Positions 22,425 to 31,311 of a stretch of 38,794 nt of DNA are shown here, in pieces. Position numbers and translations under genes: made by a program. How positions within the stretch are numbered: position 1 is the first letter of the stretch; each line of letters starts with the position of its first letter. This stretch comes from Ruminococcus sp. (GTDB lineage Bacteria; Bacillota; Clostridia; Oscillospirales; Ruminococcaceae), in NCBI GenBank assembly GCA_017960805.1, contig JAGCYM010000112.1, positions 1-38,794 of the forward strand, written 5' to 3'. Under the pieces are notes generated by a model. It worked only from the letters and a program-made list of their open reading frames with translations. It made no database searches and was not told the origin of the DNA.

Positions 22425-24761
22425 TTATTTCTGATATTTTGTCTTGTCCATTTCACGGATTGCAGCACGGCGTATTTTTCCGCTTCCGACAGTTTTGGGA
22501 AGTTCATCAATGAATTCAACAACACGTGGGTACTTGTATGGTGCGGTGCGACTCTTCACATATTCCTTGATTTCTTTAACAAGTTCATCAGAACCAGTGG
22601 TGCCTTTTGTAAGGACAATAGTTGCTTTAACTACCTGTCCGCGAATCTCATCAGGAACGCCTGTAACAGCACATTCAAGAACGTATGGAAGTTCCATAAG
22701 TACGCTTTCGATTTCGAATGGGCCGATGCGGTATCCGGATGATTTGATTACATCATCGACTCTTCCTACATACCAGAAGTATCCATCTTCATCGACCCAA
22801 GCTGTATCTCCGGTGTGATAGAAGCCTTCACGCCATGTTTCGGCAGTGTTTTCTTCATCACCGTAATAGCAAAGAGCCAGCCCGGGTACACCTTCATCTT
22901 TGAGTTTTATACAGATCTCACCGGTTTCTCCGACTCCGGCTGGAGTGCCATCAGGCAAAAGGACCTGAACATCATATTGAGGATTGGGTTTGCCCATGCT
23001 TCCGGGTTTGGGTTCCATTCCGACTACGTTTGCGATTGAGAGTGTTGTTTCTGTCTGTCCAAATCCTTCCATCAGCTTTATACCTGTTGCCTTATAGAAC
23101 TGATGGAATACTTCTGGATTTAGAGCTTCACCTGCAATGCAGGCGTATTTCAGTGATGAAAGATCATATTTTGAAATGTCTTCCTTTATAAAGAAACGAT
23201 ACATTGTAGGCGGAGCGCAGAATGATGTAACATTGTATTTTTTGAACATCGGAAGAATATCATCTGCGTGGAATCTTTCAAAATCATATACGAATATTGC
23301 TGCTTCACACATCCATTGACCATAGAGTTTTCCCCAGAGGGCTTTCCCCCATCCGGTATCCGAAATTGTGAAATGAAGACCGTTTGGATCAGCGTTTTGC
23401 CAGTAACGAGCTGTTACATAGTGACCTAGTGGGTACTGATAGCTGTGGAGAACAAGTTTGGGATTACCTGATGTTCCGGAACTGAAGAATATGAGCATGG
23501 GGTCTGTTCCACAAGGAGTATCAGCTGTGCGTTCAAAGTGGGTACTGTATGCGGGTAGTTCTGCATTGAAATCATGCCAGCCATCGCGCTGACCGTTTAC
23601 TATTATTTTAGTTTTCATTGAAGGAGATACTTTGCATGCTTTATCAACTTCATCAGCAACATCTCCGTCTGAAGTGCAGACAATAGCAGAAACTTCCGCA
23701 GAATTGAAACGATATTCTAGGTCATGTTCCTTTAGCATGTTCGATGCAGGGATAACAAGAGCACCGATGCGGTGAAGTGCAATAATTGAAAACCAGAACT
23801 GATAATGACGTTTCAGAATGAGCATTACACGGTCACCTTTTTTGATTCCGAGTGACTTGAAGTAATTTGCTGTCTGGCAGGAATAGCGTTTGATATCCTT
23901 GAAAGTGAAGCGACGCTCATTGTGATCAACATCAACATAGATCATTGCGGTTTTATCTGGACATTTTTCAGCCATAGCATCGACGATGTCAAAAGCAAAG
24001 TTGAATTTGTCCTGGTTCTCGAAATGAACTGCACTGAGAATTCCTTCTTCAGAAGTTTCACATTTAACAAACTTTTCTGAGATGGGATGAAGCAGTCCGG
24101 CTTTGTCAACGTTGGTGAGATGGTGTTCCGCAACATGCTCGCGGTATTCTGACATACCTGAAGTTCCATGAGGTGCCATTACAAAAGCATAGATCTCGCA
24201 GTCTTCTCCACCTAATGCGACTTCATCGTGAGGCATGGAACTATCATAATAGATACTATCACCTTCGTGCAGGATCTCAGTATGAGATCCGACTGTCATA
24301 CGAAGAGTACCTTTGAGAACAATGTCCATTTCCTGACCTGCGTGACTAGCCATATGGAGAGGTTCAGAAAGAGCGTCTTCTGAATAAGGGATTACTACAT
24401 GGAAAGGTTCAACAGTTTTATTTTTGAACTTTGAAGCTAGACGATTGTACGCAAAACCTTTTCTGCGGACAATTGGAACGCCTTCACCTTTTCTTGTAAC
24501 TGTGTAGCCGCTTAGCTCAGGGCTGCTGCCTTCCATAAGATCAGTTATCTCAACATGAAAAGCGTTTGCACACTTATACACAAATGTAAAGCTGAAGTCA
24601 AGTTCGCCGGATTCAAGTTTTTTATAGTCTTCAATTGAATGGTCAGTGATTTTAGCCATTTCTTCAATGGAAATGCCCAAGTCTTCACGTAGACGAGAGA
24701 TTCTTTCAGCGACCTCTTTGATTCTTTCTTCTGCATTCTGTACATTAGACTTTTCGCTCAT
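22425..24761 (-). CDS. HTH-cupin-AMP-forming acyl-CoA synthetase fusion
   Basis: A 778-residue three-part protein. Residues about 12-75 are an XRE helix-turn-helix (SRLREDLGISIEEMAKITDH). Residues about 118-200 are a small cupin (HMASHAGQEMDIVLKGTLRM, EGDSIYYDSSMPH). Residues about 235-775 are an ANL ligase with FFSSGTSGNPK, GFGQTETT, YHTGDTAWVDEDGYFWYVGR and the catalytic Lys in GSGKIRR. The enzyme should adenylate a carboxylic acid and form its CoA thioester; HTH plus cupin suggests ligand-dependent DNA binding. The substrate (medium-chain, branched or aryl acid) is not decided. The ATG at 24761 has AAGGAG upstream; an in-frame extension to 24857 runs through the T-box terminator and is rejected. 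Single-gene operon controlled by a T-box leader. Confidence 0.93.
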   Translation of the reverse strand: MSEKSNVQNAEERIKEVAERISRLREDLGISIEEMAKITDHSIEDYKKLESGELDFSFTFVYKCANAFHVEITDLMEGSSPELSGYTVTRKGEGVPIVRRKGFAYNRLASKFKNKTVEPFHVVIPYSEDALSEPLHMASHAGQEMDIVLKGTLRMTVGSHTEILHEGDSIYYDSSMPHDEVALGGEDCEIYAFVMAPHGTSGMSEYREHVAEHHLTNVDKAGLLHPISEKFVKCETSEEGILSAVHFENQDKFNFAFDIVDAMAEKCPDKTAMIYVDVDHNERRFTFKDIKRYSCQTANYFKSLGIKKGDRVMLILKRHYQFWFSIIALHRIGALVIPASNMLKEHDLEYRFNSAEVSAIVCTSDGDVADEVDKACKVSPSMKTKIIVNGQRDGWHDFNAELPAYSTHFERTADTPCGTDPMLIFFSSGTSGNPKLVLHSYQYPLGHYVTARYWQNADPNGLHFTISDTGWGKALWGKLYGQWMCEAAIFVYDFERFHADDILPMFKKYNVTSFCAPPTMYRFFIKEDISKYDLSSLKYACIAGEALNPEVFHQFYKATGIKLMEGFGQTETTLSIANVVGMEPKPGSMGKPNPQYDVQVLLPDGTPAGVGETGEICIKLKDEGVPGLALCYYGDEENTAETWREGFYHTGDTAWVDEDGYFWYVGRVDDVIKSSGYRIGPFEIESVLMELPYVLECAVTGVPDEIRGQVVKATIVLTKGTTGSDELVKEIKEYVKSRTAPYKYPRVVEFIDELPKTVGSGKIRRAAIREMDKTKYQK

Positions 24762-24782
24762 GATAACTTCTCCTTTTTTAAA

Positions 24783-25056
24783 AAATAAAAAACTCGCCTC
24801 AAAGAATAAGATCTTTGAGACGAGTAACATTTCATGTTTACCCGCGGTACCACTCAAATTGTGCCGCTATTGCGTAACACCACTTCAGACTCTAACAAGC
24901 CCTATTCATTATCGCAGAATCACGGGACTGCTTACTAGTAACTTTCAGCACTCCAGCTCAGAAGGGATACATAGTTTTGCATGACACCGACTTACACCAA
25001 ACGCCGGCTCTCTGAAGACATTGACAATACTCTGCTTGGCTTCCTCATAGCTTATG
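24783..25056 (-). promoter_or_regulatory. T-box leader (tRNA-sensing riboswitch)
   Basis: On the minus strand the leader starts near 25056. It shows a kink-turn-like base (AGCTATGAGGAAG pairing with CTTCTGAGCT), the AGAGAG bulge and GGTGTAAG distal loop of Stem I (about 25012-24985), an AGTAA box near 24936, and the invariant T-box TGGTACCGCGGG at 24852-24841. A terminator follows: ACTCGTCTCAAAG (24825-24813) pairs with CTTTGAGGCGAGT (24804-24792), then a T-run. UGGU in the T-box bulge fits a tRNA with discriminator A. Spacing from the Stem I base makes UAU (Tyr) the best specifier guess, with AUG or GUA in neighbouring registers. Uncharged tRNA would favour read-through into the synthetase gene. 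Confidence 0.92.
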
Positions 25057-25062
25057 TTTTGG

Positions 25063-25091
25063 ATTATAGCACATGAAAATTCATTTGTCAA
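25063..25091 (-). promoter_or_regulatory. Perfect consensus promoter of the T-box transcript
   Basis: TTGACA (25091-25086), 17 bases, TATAAT (25068-25063) on the minus strand. With a promoter this strong, control is expected at the leader terminator rather than at initiation. Confidence 0.92.
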
Positions 25092-25143
25092 CCCTTTTTT
25101 AAAATTTTATTATTTAATTTTGGTCAAGCTTCATTTCTCTGAT

Positions 25144-26061
25144 TTAAAGCCATTTTTTCTTTTTAAAGAAAATTAGGCTTATTATTACAATTATTATACT
25201 TACAGCAATTACAATAGGATATGCTATTTTGTATTCAAGCTCTGGCATATATCTGAAATTCATTCCATACCATCCTGCAATAAGTGTAAGAGGCATGAAT
25301 ATTGATGTAATAACTGTGAGCAGAGCCATAATGTGATTTTGCTTCACATCAAGCTGAGATTTGAACAGGTCGCGAATTTGTAGTGAGTATTCACGAAGAG
25401 AATTTGTAATGTCATGCAGTCTAGAAACACGTTGTGAAAACAAATGAAAATATCGAGTATTATCTTCGTTGAAAAAATCGTTTTCGTTTTCTTCGAGTTC
25501 CTGACTTAAGTCGAGAAGTTGTTCGTAGTGGATACGAAGATCACGAAGATTACTTCTTATATTACTTACCCTTAAGGACGGATCCTTATCATCGCCTTCA
25601 AGCAGTGCTGATTCTATCTCATCAAGTTCTTTATCGAACTTCTCGAGGATAAGCTGATCGCGTATAACAATCTGTTCCAGGAAATCGTATATGAAACGCT
25701 CGAGGCTTGGTATAGTCCATCGTTTTGAGTTGATTATATTTGTGATAATGCCGTTTACGAATCCGCTGTCATCAATGAATACTATGCCCTTTTCATCGAG
25801 AGCAAAAGCAAAACATGTGTTAGGTGCTGAAATATTATCTCTGTTTGGAACTGAAAAAGTTCCTGTAAGTGAATCATAGTTGACTTCGGCTTTGGTGGAA
25901 TTTATAGTGGATAGATCGATATCCATTTCGATTCCCATATCGAATAGTTCTTTGTTCTCAAGCCATTCTGCTGAAGTTAGAACTACTACGTATTTAGTGT
26001 TTTTGTCTTTGATGTGCAGTTCGTTAATAATTTCAAGTTTGTTTTTTATTATGTAATACAT
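25144..26061 (-). CDS. corA: CorA-family magnesium/divalent cation channel
   Basis: A 305-residue protein in CorA layout: a cytosolic N-terminal alpha/beta domain, long helices (about 125-240) forming the funnel, then two C-terminal TMs. The signature YGMN lies at the end of the first TM (MPLTLIAGWYGMNFRYMPEL) and a Lys-rich tail follows the second. The channel passes Mg2+ (or Co2+/Ni2+) as a pentamer. The ATG at 26061 has AGGAG seven bases upstream; an upstream in-frame start at 26121 lies over the promoter and is rejected. Monocistronic; no clear terminator before the T-box promoter. Confidence 0.92.
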   Translation of the reverse strand: MYYIIKNKLEIINELHIKDKNTKYVVVLTSAEWLENKELFDMGIEMDIDLSTINSTKAEVNYDSLTGTFSVPNRDNISAPNTCFAFALDEKGIVFIDDSGFVNGIITNIINSKRWTIPSLERFIYDFLEQIVIRDQLILEKFDKELDEIESALLEGDDKDPSLRVSNIRSNLRDLRIHYEQLLDLSQELEENENDFFNEDNTRYFHLFSQRVSRLHDITNSLREYSLQIRDLFKSQLDVKQNHIMALLTVITSIFMPLTLIAGWYGMNFRYMPELEYKIAYPIVIAVSIIIVIISLIFFKKKKWL

Positions 26062-26092
26062 TATAATTCTCCTAACCTTGAACTCTATCGTT

Positions 26093-26121
26093 ATTATATC
26101 ATATCTAAAAATGAATTCCAA
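26093..26121 (-). promoter_or_regulatory. Promoter of corA
   Basis: TTGGAA (26121-26116) and TATAAT (26098-26093) on the minus strand with a 17-base spacer, about 30 bases before the start codon. Confidence 0.75.
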
Positions 26122-26194
26122 GATATCAGAAATTCAACATAGGTAATATACGGAAAATATTGTGAAGAATTCAACAGAAAATCTTTCTAAACTA

Positions 26195-26223
26195 TTGATT
26201 TTTTGGTCAATATGTGCTACAAT
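26195..26223 (+). promoter_or_regulatory. Promoter of the mcrBC-like genes
   Basis: TTGATT (26195-26200) and TACAAT (26218-26223) with a 17-base spacer. The 5' UTR is about 95 bases. Confidence 0.7.
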
Positions 26224-26323
26224 AAAAAATAGCATTATCGATTCCGTTTGCAAAGACGTTTTATAAATTGTTTTTTAGAAAAGATATGGTTCCCAAAGCT
26301 AATATCGAAAGGCAGTCTGAAAT

Positions 26324-28081
26324 ATGGATAGAATGATTATTATTGATGAACTAAAGCGTAAGAATGAAATACTACCTAATGAATTTGACGGAACATACCG
26401 CTCAGTACGTAAAGCGGTTGAGTATTATGCCAAATTGAGAAGAATTGAGATAATTGATTTTCACGATTTAGAGTTACTATATTACTTAGCACTTGGGAAC
26501 TGGACAGACAATAAGATTGAGAGCAAGCAATATATTAAGAAAAGTCATTTGCTTCATAATGATAAACTCTTGCTAGAAACTACTGTCGACAGAATATGGA
26601 GTGATGACTCGAAAAAACTGTTTAGTCATACAGTCGGAAAAAAGGAAATGGAGTTTCTGGCAGAAACTCCGATGTTTGAATTCACAACATTTGGTGAAAA
26701 ATCCGAACCAATCCAGGCTTTTTTCAAATTGTGCATTAATCTTTCCGGACTTGAAATAGACAGTAAACTTTATGATACAGTTCAGCAGATGTTCGATTTG
26801 CAAATCAAGAATTCTGGGATTCCAGTATATGTCTTGTCGAGAATCCTTCACTGCTTGAAACCATTTACATTCCCAATTCTTGGGCAGAATGAAATTGATT
26901 CTCTGGTTTTTAAATCATTGGGAATTGGCGTTGAAAAAACAGAGGAGATTTCTCAATATATTCCAAATTGTCGTGTTATTCTGGATTTTCGTGAGACAAA
27001 TTTCAAATTCAAAAACATGAGAGTTTTTGACGTGTTGTCATGGGAATTAATCGATGCTAAGAATGAAACAGAATCATCAGAAGCTCCATTAACTGAACAT
27101 CAGCGCAGAAGGTTTGAGGCTCCTCTTAATCAGATCCTATACGGACCGCCTGGTACAGGTAAAACGTATAATGTTGTGAAATATGCAGTTGAATTAATAG
27201 AAGGTGAAAAAATAGCTGAAGGAGAGAGCTATTCTTCTATTAAAGAAAGATATGCAAAGTATGTCGCATTAGGGCATATCAAATTCACAACGTTCCATCA
27301 ATCATTGAGTTATGAGGAGTTTGTTGAAGGTATCAGGCCTGTTGTAGTTGATAAATATGGAAACGATACTAATATTGCCCACGCAGATACTACTGTTATT
27401 TATCGTCCGTATAACGGCGTTTTTAAGTCATTATGCGAGAAGGCTACAAAGAGCCCTAATATGAACTTTGTAGCTATTATGGACGAGATAAACAGAGGAA
27501 ATATATCAAGAATATTTGGTGAGCTGATCACTCTAATTGAGGAATCAAAACGCGGTTCTTCTGTAATATTACCATATTCGCAGACAGAGTTCTCAGTACC
27601 GTCAAATCTATATATTCTTGGTACTATGAATACAGCTGACAGATCTATTGCAATGCTTGATACTGCACTCAGAAGACGATTTGATTTTATTGAAATGATG
27701 CCAATACCCTCTCTGCTCGGAGACTGTGATGGAGTAAATCTCTGTGAACTTCTTACGGCACTTAATGAACGAATTGAGTATTATTATGACAGAGAGCATG
27801 CAATTGGTCATGCGTATTTCATGAACAGCAACGGGTGTATCAAAACAATCAATGAACTTAGAGAAGTATTCTCTACTAAGATAATCCCGCTTCTGCAGGA
27901 ATACTTCTTTGATGATTATGAAAGAATCAAACTTGTTCTAAACGATGACAATGCTTTTGTAGAATGTATAAAACCGAAATACATCAAGCATTTTGATTCA
28001 GGGCAAAAGCTATACAGATTAGGAAATCCTATGAACTGGAGTAAGGAACACTTTATAAGAATTTATAAAGACATTTCCTGA
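26324..28081 (+). CDS. mcrB: McrB-like AAA+ GTPase of a modification-dependent restriction system
   Basis: A 585-residue protein. Residues 1-255 are a non-catalytic N-terminal region, where McrB homologues carry the DNA-recognition domain; I do not recognise its subtype. Residues about 268-580 are the McrB motor with Walker A YGPPGTGKTYN, Walker B VAIMDEINRGN, the McrB signature MNTADRSI and the arginine-finger region ALRRRFDF. McrB translocates DNA using GTP and activates the McrC nuclease. The ribosome binding site is modest (AAAGG, 11 bases before the ATG at 26324). mcrC follows after 15 bases. Confidence 0.9.
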   Translation: MDRMIIIDELKRKNEILPNEFDGTYRSVRKAVEYYAKLRRIEIIDFHDLELLYYLALGNWTDNKIESKQYIKKSHLLHNDKLLLETTVDRIWSDDSKKLFSHTVGKKEMEFLAETPMFEFTTFGEKSEPIQAFFKLCINLSGLEIDSKLYDTVQQMFDLQIKNSGIPVYVLSRILHCLKPFTFPILGQNEIDSLVFKSLGIGVEKTEEISQYIPNCRVILDFRETNFKFKNMRVFDVLSWELIDAKNETESSEAPLTEHQRRRFEAPLNQILYGPPGTGKTYNVVKYAVELIEGEKIAEGESYSSIKERYAKYVALGHIKFTTFHQSLSYEEFVEGIRPVVVDKYGNDTNIAHADTTVIYRPYNGVFKSLCEKATKSPNMNFVAIMDEINRGNISRIFGELITLIEESKRGSSVILPYSQTEFSVPSNLYILGTMNTADRSIAMLDTALRRRFDFIEMMPIPSLLGDCDGVNLCELLTALNERIEYYYDREHAIGHAYFMNSNGCIKTINELREVFSTKIIPLLQEYFFDDYERIKLVLNDDNAFVECIKPKYIKHFDSGQKLYRLGNPMNWSKEHFIRIYKDIS

Positions 28082-28096
28082 TGAACGGAGATAATA

Positions 28097-28897
28097 ATGT
28101 ACACGAGACACTTTTGCGTATCGGCTAATGAGATGATAGCAGAGATCTCACGTGAGAATGAAAAGCTATCCGAAATGCTTGGAGATTTTGCTGAGGCATG
28201 TGCTGCTGATGGCAGGAATGCTATTATGGTAAAAAAGAATAACGGAAAGAAGTGTTTTGTTGCCGGTACATATTGTGGTTTTGCTTTTCTTGTTGACGGA
28301 ACACTTATTGAGATTCTACCGGAGGGAGAACGTTTAACTGCAAGGAAAGAACTTTGTACGGAGTTTTCAAGGAGATGCGGGATTACATTCAATCCTTCAG
28401 GCTTTGATTCCGATACTAATTTTATGGAATACTACATTTCTGTATTTGCAGAAGAAACGATGAAGATAATAAAAAGCGGAGTTCTTTCTACATATGCGAG
28501 TCGCGAGGAAAATATGAACAAGGTACATGGTACGATCCTGTTTTCAGAGAATATACGTCGTAATCTTGTTCACCGAGAACGCATATATGTTAGGCATGAT
28601 GTCTTTACTTCTGATCGTTCAGAGAATCGTATTATTAAAGCAGCAGCTTCAAAGCTGGTAAAAATAACTGATAATTCACATAGTTCACACCTCCTTAAGG
28701 AAGCATTGTCTTTCTTAGATGAGGTAAGAGTTCCTTATGATATAGCTGCAGAGTTTTCTAAATGCATAAACACACGTAATACAAAGAAATACAGCACCAT
28801 TCTTAATATATGTAGGATGCTTCTGGATAAGAATGAGGGAATTGCTTTTTCAGGAAAATACATTTCGTGTGCTCAGTTTTTCTGTAATAATGAATAA
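28097..28897 (+). CDS. mcrC: McrC-like protein lacking the nuclease domain
   Basis: The 266-residue product matches the N-terminal, McrB-contacting half of McrC: GTYCGFAFLVDGTLIEILPEG, HGTILFSENIRRN and the SDRSENRIIKAAA segment. In full-length McrC (typically 350-450 residues) a PD-(D/E)XK nuclease with an LKPDI core follows. Here the frame stops at 28897 right after SGKYISCAQFF, and the next gene's ribosome binding site begins 17 bases later, leaving no room for a remnant. CGGAG lies six bases before the ATG at 28097. The system may be a decayed restriction unit or may use another nuclease. Confidence 0.82.
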   Translation: MYTRHFCVSANEMIAEISRENEKLSEMLGDFAEACAADGRNAIMVKKNNGKKCFVAGTYCGFAFLVDGTLIEILPEGERLTARKELCTEFSRRCGITFNPSGFDSDTNFMEYYISVFAEETMKIIKSGVLSTYASREENMNKVHGTILFSENIRRNLVHRERIYVRHDVFTSDRSENRIIKAAASKLVKITDNSHSSHLLKEALSFLDEVRVPYDIAAEFSKCINTRNTKKYSTILNICRMLLDKNEGIAFSGKYISCAQFFCNNE

Positions 28898-28930
28898 TCT
28901 GGATATTATTGGCAAAGGAGGCCTGATTTA

Positions 28931-29464
28931 ATGAAAGTATTGGTAATTACTGGTTCAGCTCATAAGAATGGAACTTCTGCATATCTGGCTGAAAGGTTTA
29001 TTCAAGGAGCCGAAGAAGCTGGACACGAGGTCTATCGATTTGACGCAGCATTTAAAGATATTCACCCTTGCATTGCCTGTGAAAAGTGTCATACAGACGC
29101 TTCGGTTTGTACCTTCAAGGATGATATGAACGAACTTAATCCCCATCTTATTGAAGCTGATGTTGTTGTGTTGGTTTCGCCTATCTACTATTTTGACATT
29201 AATGCACAACTTAAAGTGGTTATAGATCGATTCTATGCAAATGATTCACTTCTTCATGGTGATAAGAAAGCTGTGCTGATGGTCACAATGGCAGATAAAA
29301 GTGGCGCTACAGCTTCTGGTGCAATCGAATCGTTTAAGGGAATGACTAAGTATCTGGATTGGGAAGTAAAAGGTTCTATAATTGCATTAAATTGTATGAC
29401 ACTTGATATGCTTAAAAATACTAGGTATCCGAATAGCGCATATGAATTGGGAAAATCTCTCTGA
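28931..29464 (+). CDS. NADPH-dependent FMN reductase / iron-sulfur flavoprotein-like
   Basis: A 177-residue flavodoxin-fold protein: phosphate loop GSAHKNGTSAYLAE binds FMN, and SPIYYFDINAQLKVVIDRF is the family's second FMN contact. A compact cysteine set, C47-x2-C50-x2-C53-x6-C60, matches the spacing of iron-sulfur flavoproteins that bind a 4Fe-4S cluster. It probably moves electrons to an unknown acceptor. AAAGGAGG lies nine bases before the ATG at 28931. It follows mcrC by 33 bases on the same strand, so it may be co-transcribed, but a role in restriction is not implied. Confidence 0.88.
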   Translation: MKVLVITGSAHKNGTSAYLAERFIQGAEEAGHEVYRFDAAFKDIHPCIACEKCHTDASVCTFKDDMNELNPHLIEADVVVLVSPIYYFDINAQLKVVIDRFYANDSLLHGDKKAVLMVTMADKSGATASGAIESFKGMTKYLDWEVKGSIIALNCMTLDMLKNTRYPNSAYELGKSL

Positions 29465-29509
29465 GGATAGTGTGCTCATTTGAAATATTATCATTTCAGG
29501 ATTATTGCA

Positions 29510-31036
29510 TTATAAGCAGATTGTTTCAGTTGCGATATTTTCACGGAATCTTATGTCATGTTCAGCGAATAACATTGTGGGATGATAAGTTTCAAGAAGA
29601 GTTTCAATCTGCATACGTGAAAAAACATCGATGAAATTCAGAGGCTCATCCCATATGTATATATGAGCGGGTGTTAGTAAACTTGCTGCGAGAAGCACTT
29701 TCTTCTTCTGTCCTGCTGAGTAATCAGAGATATCTTTGGTTAACTGTGATCGGCTGAAATCAAGCTGTCTTAGGACAGTGAAGAACAGACTTCGATCAAG
29801 CATGTGATTTTCACAGAATTCAGGTATTGATCCGTGAAGAAATGAAGTATCCTGTGGTACATATGAAATTATGAGCCGAGATGCAGTTTCACATGTTCCG
29901 CTGACAACCAGAGAATCATCTGCAGGAAGAAGACCTGCTGTTTGCATTATTAATCGCATCAACGTCGATTTTCCACATCCATTAGCACCGTGCAGCGCAA
30001 TGCGATCCCCTTGTTTAATGTTAAATGACAGATCTTTGAACACTGGCTTGTCTGCTGTTAAATACTGAAGAGTGCATTCGTGAAGTGTTATCAGAGTGTT
30101 CCTATGGTGGGGTAATGGTGTCATTTTCAGTGATGCGATTTCTTCAATGTCCTGCAGTAGTCCTTCCTGTTCACCGATCTCACGTTCAATTCGTTTTTCT
30201 GTGCTTTTAACTCTGCTCTGCATCTTTTTGGTTTTAGCTCCGATAAATGAGCGGGTACTTATACAACGATCATGTTCTTTTACAGGATCAAATCCGATCT
30301 TAGATCTTTCGTTTTTTTCGGCCCATTCTGAAGTGCGTTTTGCAGCCTGACGAAGCTTACGGATCTGTTTGCGATGTTTTTCATTTTCGGCTTCTGCAAA
30401 CTGATCTCGTCGCTGTTGGTTTTCCTGCCAGCATGTGAAGTTGCCATTTTGTACCATAATCGTTTTGCGGTTCAAGACAAGTATATGATCAGTACATGCG
30501 TCTAGCAGATCACGATCGTGAGATACAAGGATGAAGCCTTTCTTAGTAGAAAGGTACTGTCGTACTATTTCACGTGCTTGTGAGTCCAAATGATTTGTAG
30601 GTTCATCGATAAGAAGAAAATCATTATCTCCTGAAAAAAGAATTGCAAGTAATACTTTTGTGCGCTGTCCGTGACTAAGTGTATTAAACTGACGATAGAG
30701 TATTTCTGCATTCTCATGCAATTCTGAAAGTTCACAAATCACACGCCACAGTTCACAATCTTTCCGCAGCTCTTCCAAAAAATCGGCTGCGGTTTTTTGC
30801 ATCTGAATGGTAGTGATCTGATAGGGGAAGTATGCAACGTTTACTGATTTGGAAAGAGTCCCTTGACCTGATAGTTCCCCTGTTAATAATCGTAGAAATG
30901 TGGTTTTCCCTTTTCCGTTCCTGCCAATGAAACCAAGTTTCCAATCTGTATCTATAGTAAAGGTTGCGTTTTCAAAGACTGGTTCAACAGAACCGTCATA
31001 ACTGAATGTTAGGTGATCAGCTCTTATCTGAGACAT
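29510..31036 (-). CDS. ABC-F ATPase, Lsa/Vga-like ribosome-protection type
   Basis: The 508-residue protein has two ATPase domains and no TM. Domain 1: Walker A GRNGKGKTT, signature LSHGQRTK, Walker B LLIDEPTNHLD. Interdomain linker about 190-290 (charged helices; this region reaches the ribosomal exit site in antibiotic-resistance ABC-Fs). Domain 2: Walker A GANGCGKST, signature YSAGQKKK, Walker B YIWDEPLNFID. Length and the YIWDEPLN pattern resemble Lsa/Vga proteins, which displace lincosamides, pleuromutilins and streptogramin A. The ATG at 31036 has AGGAGG eight bases upstream; a TTG at 31042 is too close to it. The long leader with two small ORFs and a terminator supports drug-inducible control. 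Confidence 0.9.
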   Translation of the reverse strand: MSQIRADHLTFSYDGSVEPVFENATFTIDTDWKLGFIGRNGKGKTTFLRLLTGELSGQGTLSKSVNVAYFPYQITTIQMQKTAADFLEELRKDCELWRVICELSELHENAEILYRQFNTLSHGQRTKVLLAILFSGDNDFLLIDEPTNHLDSQAREIVRQYLSTKKGFILVSHDRDLLDACTDHILVLNRKTIMVQNGNFTCWQENQQRRDQFAEAENEKHRKQIRKLRQAAKRTSEWAEKNERSKIGFDPVKEHDRCISTRSFIGAKTKKMQSRVKSTEKRIEREIGEQEGLLQDIEEIASLKMTPLPHHRNTLITLHECTLQYLTADKPVFKDLSFNIKQGDRIALHGANGCGKSTLMRLIMQTAGLLPADDSLVVSGTCETASRLIISYVPQDTSFLHGSIPEFCENHMLDRSLFFTVLRQLDFSRSQLTKDISDYSAGQKKKVLLAASLLTPAHIYIWDEPLNFIDVFSRMQIETLLETYHPTMLFAEHDIRFRENIATETICL

Positions 31037-31101
31037 AAGCAATTCCTCCTGTATTTTGAGAATAAGTGTTTTGGATATATGTCCTGTAAAGCTCCGTAAA
31101 C

Positions 31102-31138
31102 AAAAAAACGGAACTGCTTGCTGTCATACAGTTCCGTT
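31102..31138 (-). terminator. Leader terminator before the ABC-F gene
   Basis: AACGGAACTG (31138-31129) pairs over 10 bp with CAGTTCCGTT (31116-31107) around a 12-base loop, followed by a T-run. It lies about 65 bases before the ABC-F start codon, between promoter and gene, so it must be conditional. Confidence 0.9.
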
Positions 31139-31210
31139 ATGTTTCATGATAACCTCAGAAATCAGGGCATATATGTCCTGACTATCACCTAAAAAAATAA
31201 TAACAAGAGG

Positions 31211-31303
31211 TTATGCGAACATAATCCACTTTTGACAGCACAAAAACAGTATATTCAATTGAAAATACTGTAACTGGTATTTATGCAAACAAAAGTGAAT
31301 CAT
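31211..31303 (-). CDS. Leader ORF 2 of the ABC-F attenuator
   Basis: A 30-codon ORF (starts MIHFCLHKYQ, ends KWIMFA) whose ATG overlaps the stop of leader ORF 1 as ATGA. It spans the first leader hairpin and ends within the 5' arm of the second. It has no independent ribosome binding site and would be translated by re-initiation. Its role as a leader peptide is inferred from position. Confidence 0.45.
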   Translation of the reverse strand: MIHFCLHKYQLQYFQLNILFLCCQKWIMFA

Positions 31304-31311
31304 TCCTTCAT
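31300..31311 (-). CDS. Leader ORF 1 (Met-Lys-Glu-stop) of the ABC-F attenuator
   Basis: A three-codon ORF preceded by a good GAGAGGTGA ribosome binding site, about 25 bases after the predicted transcription start. Ribosomes stalled or slowed here by drug could change folding of the following hairpins. A start-stop pair with a strong site in an otherwise untranslated leader is unlikely to be accidental, but function is untested. Confidence 0.5.
   Translation of the reverse strand: MKE

Noticed and set aside
24762-24857. N-terminal extension of the acyl-CoA synthetase to 24857
   Set aside because: The extension would translate the T-box antiterminator and terminator; AAGGAG and ATG at 24761 give the better start.
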